A stretch of DNA of 36,721 nt from a virus, in the IMG/VR virus record IMGVR_UViG_3300031576_000739, positions 1 through 36,721 of that record. One strand, written 5' to 3'. Shown piece by piece: positions 36,610-36,721 of the stretch. Position 1 is the stretch's first letter. Each line of letters starts with the position of its first letter. The position numbers were made by a program, and so were the translations under genes. The notes under the pieces are model-generated. The model was not told the origin of the DNA. It worked only from the letters and a program-made list of their open reading frames with translations, and searched no databases.

Positions 36610-36721
36610 ATGTTTGGCAAAAAAACAAAACGCTACAATCTCGAACAAATTTTGGAATATCCAGTGGAATTGAGTAAGGAACTTCTAAAAAAAATGATTG
36701 CCGAAACAGAACTTACGGCTA
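36610..36721 (+). CDS. Unidentified gene, 3' truncated
   Basis: ATG 36610 directly after the previous stop; 37 codons are visible (MFGKKTKRYNLEQILEYP, then VELSKELLKKMIAETEL), basic then helical. It continues beyond the window. Too short to classify. It belongs to the same transcription unit as the sugar methyltransferase. Confidence 0.5.
   Translation, partial: MFGKKTKRYNLEQILEYPVELSKELLKKMIAETELTA

Noticed and set aside
35590-36648. Minus-strand ORFs of 159 and 164 residues inside the sugar methyltransferase
   Set aside because: Antisense to strongly conserved motifs (zinc pairs, HEHLEYYSL); no start signals.
1-36721. Window as a complete circular genome
   Set aside because: Joining base 36721 to base 1 gives a stop after a few codons and does not supply the missing aminotransferase N-terminus.
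1-36721. TGA or TAG reassignment
   Set aside because: TGA ends many genes at ATGA couplings and TAG ends the gene at 14517, so the standard bacterial code fits; only the TAA at 12663 looks odd.
1-36721. Diversity-generating retroelement, integrase or transposon
   Set aside because: No reverse transcriptase, tyrosine or serine recombinase, or transposase motif was seen in any frame.

Overview
This window looks like part of an uncultivated tailed dsDNA bacteriophage (Caudoviricetes) genome, probably assembled from a metagenome. It carries terminase small and large subunits, portal, scaffold, major capsid protein, a beta-helix tail spike, beta-propeller tail proteins and a lysis group. Nearly everything reads on the + strand with tight ATGA/TAATG overlaps. 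DNA is AT-rich. TAA, TGA and TAG all end genes, so a TGA-reassigned host is unlikely. Some genes have AAGGAG-type ribosome sites and many have none. No tape-measure protein is visible, which fits a short-tailed (podovirus-like) particle, but the genome is incomplete: the first gene (aminotransferase) and the last are cut, and joining the two ends does not restore a reading frame.

Layout: 1-660, end of a sugar aminotransferase gene. 768-10732, portal, connector, tail spike and other virion proteins, ending with an 872-residue candidate internal protein. 10733-13345, one minus-strand membrane gene, then a lysis region: two holin-like proteins, a papain-like peptidase, a membrane-anchored CHAP enzyme interrupted by an in-frame stop, and a small membrane protein. 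13343-17871, a structured RNA before a homing endonuclease, many tiny (often zinc-binding) genes, two DnaA boxes, an SSB-like protein, a hexamer-repeat gene, a lysozyme-like protein, and a 410-bp non-coding control region with strong promoters, hairpins and operator-like repeats in front of a ribbon-helix-helix gene. 17868-21582, two DNA methyltransferases, an HNH protein and small genes. 21570-28386, packaging and capsid genes. 28396-36721, a methyltransferase, tail proteins, then a run of glycosyltransferases, methyltransferases and a sugar C-methyltransferase, which together with the aminotransferase at the left edge look like a glycan synthesis and modification set.

The most unusual signals are regulatory. 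The same 5' leader (promoter-like -35, conserved GGAAAGACC block, long terminator-type hairpin, U-run, then the start codon with no ribosome site) stands before both structural modules, at 695-767 and 23460-23529. A pair of tandem hairpins with a compensatory base change covers the scaffold start codon. A nearly 90-nt folded element abuts the ribosome site of the homing endonuclease. The region 17200-17520 looks like the genetic switch. All functions are assigned by reading motifs in the translated sequence; no database search was run.
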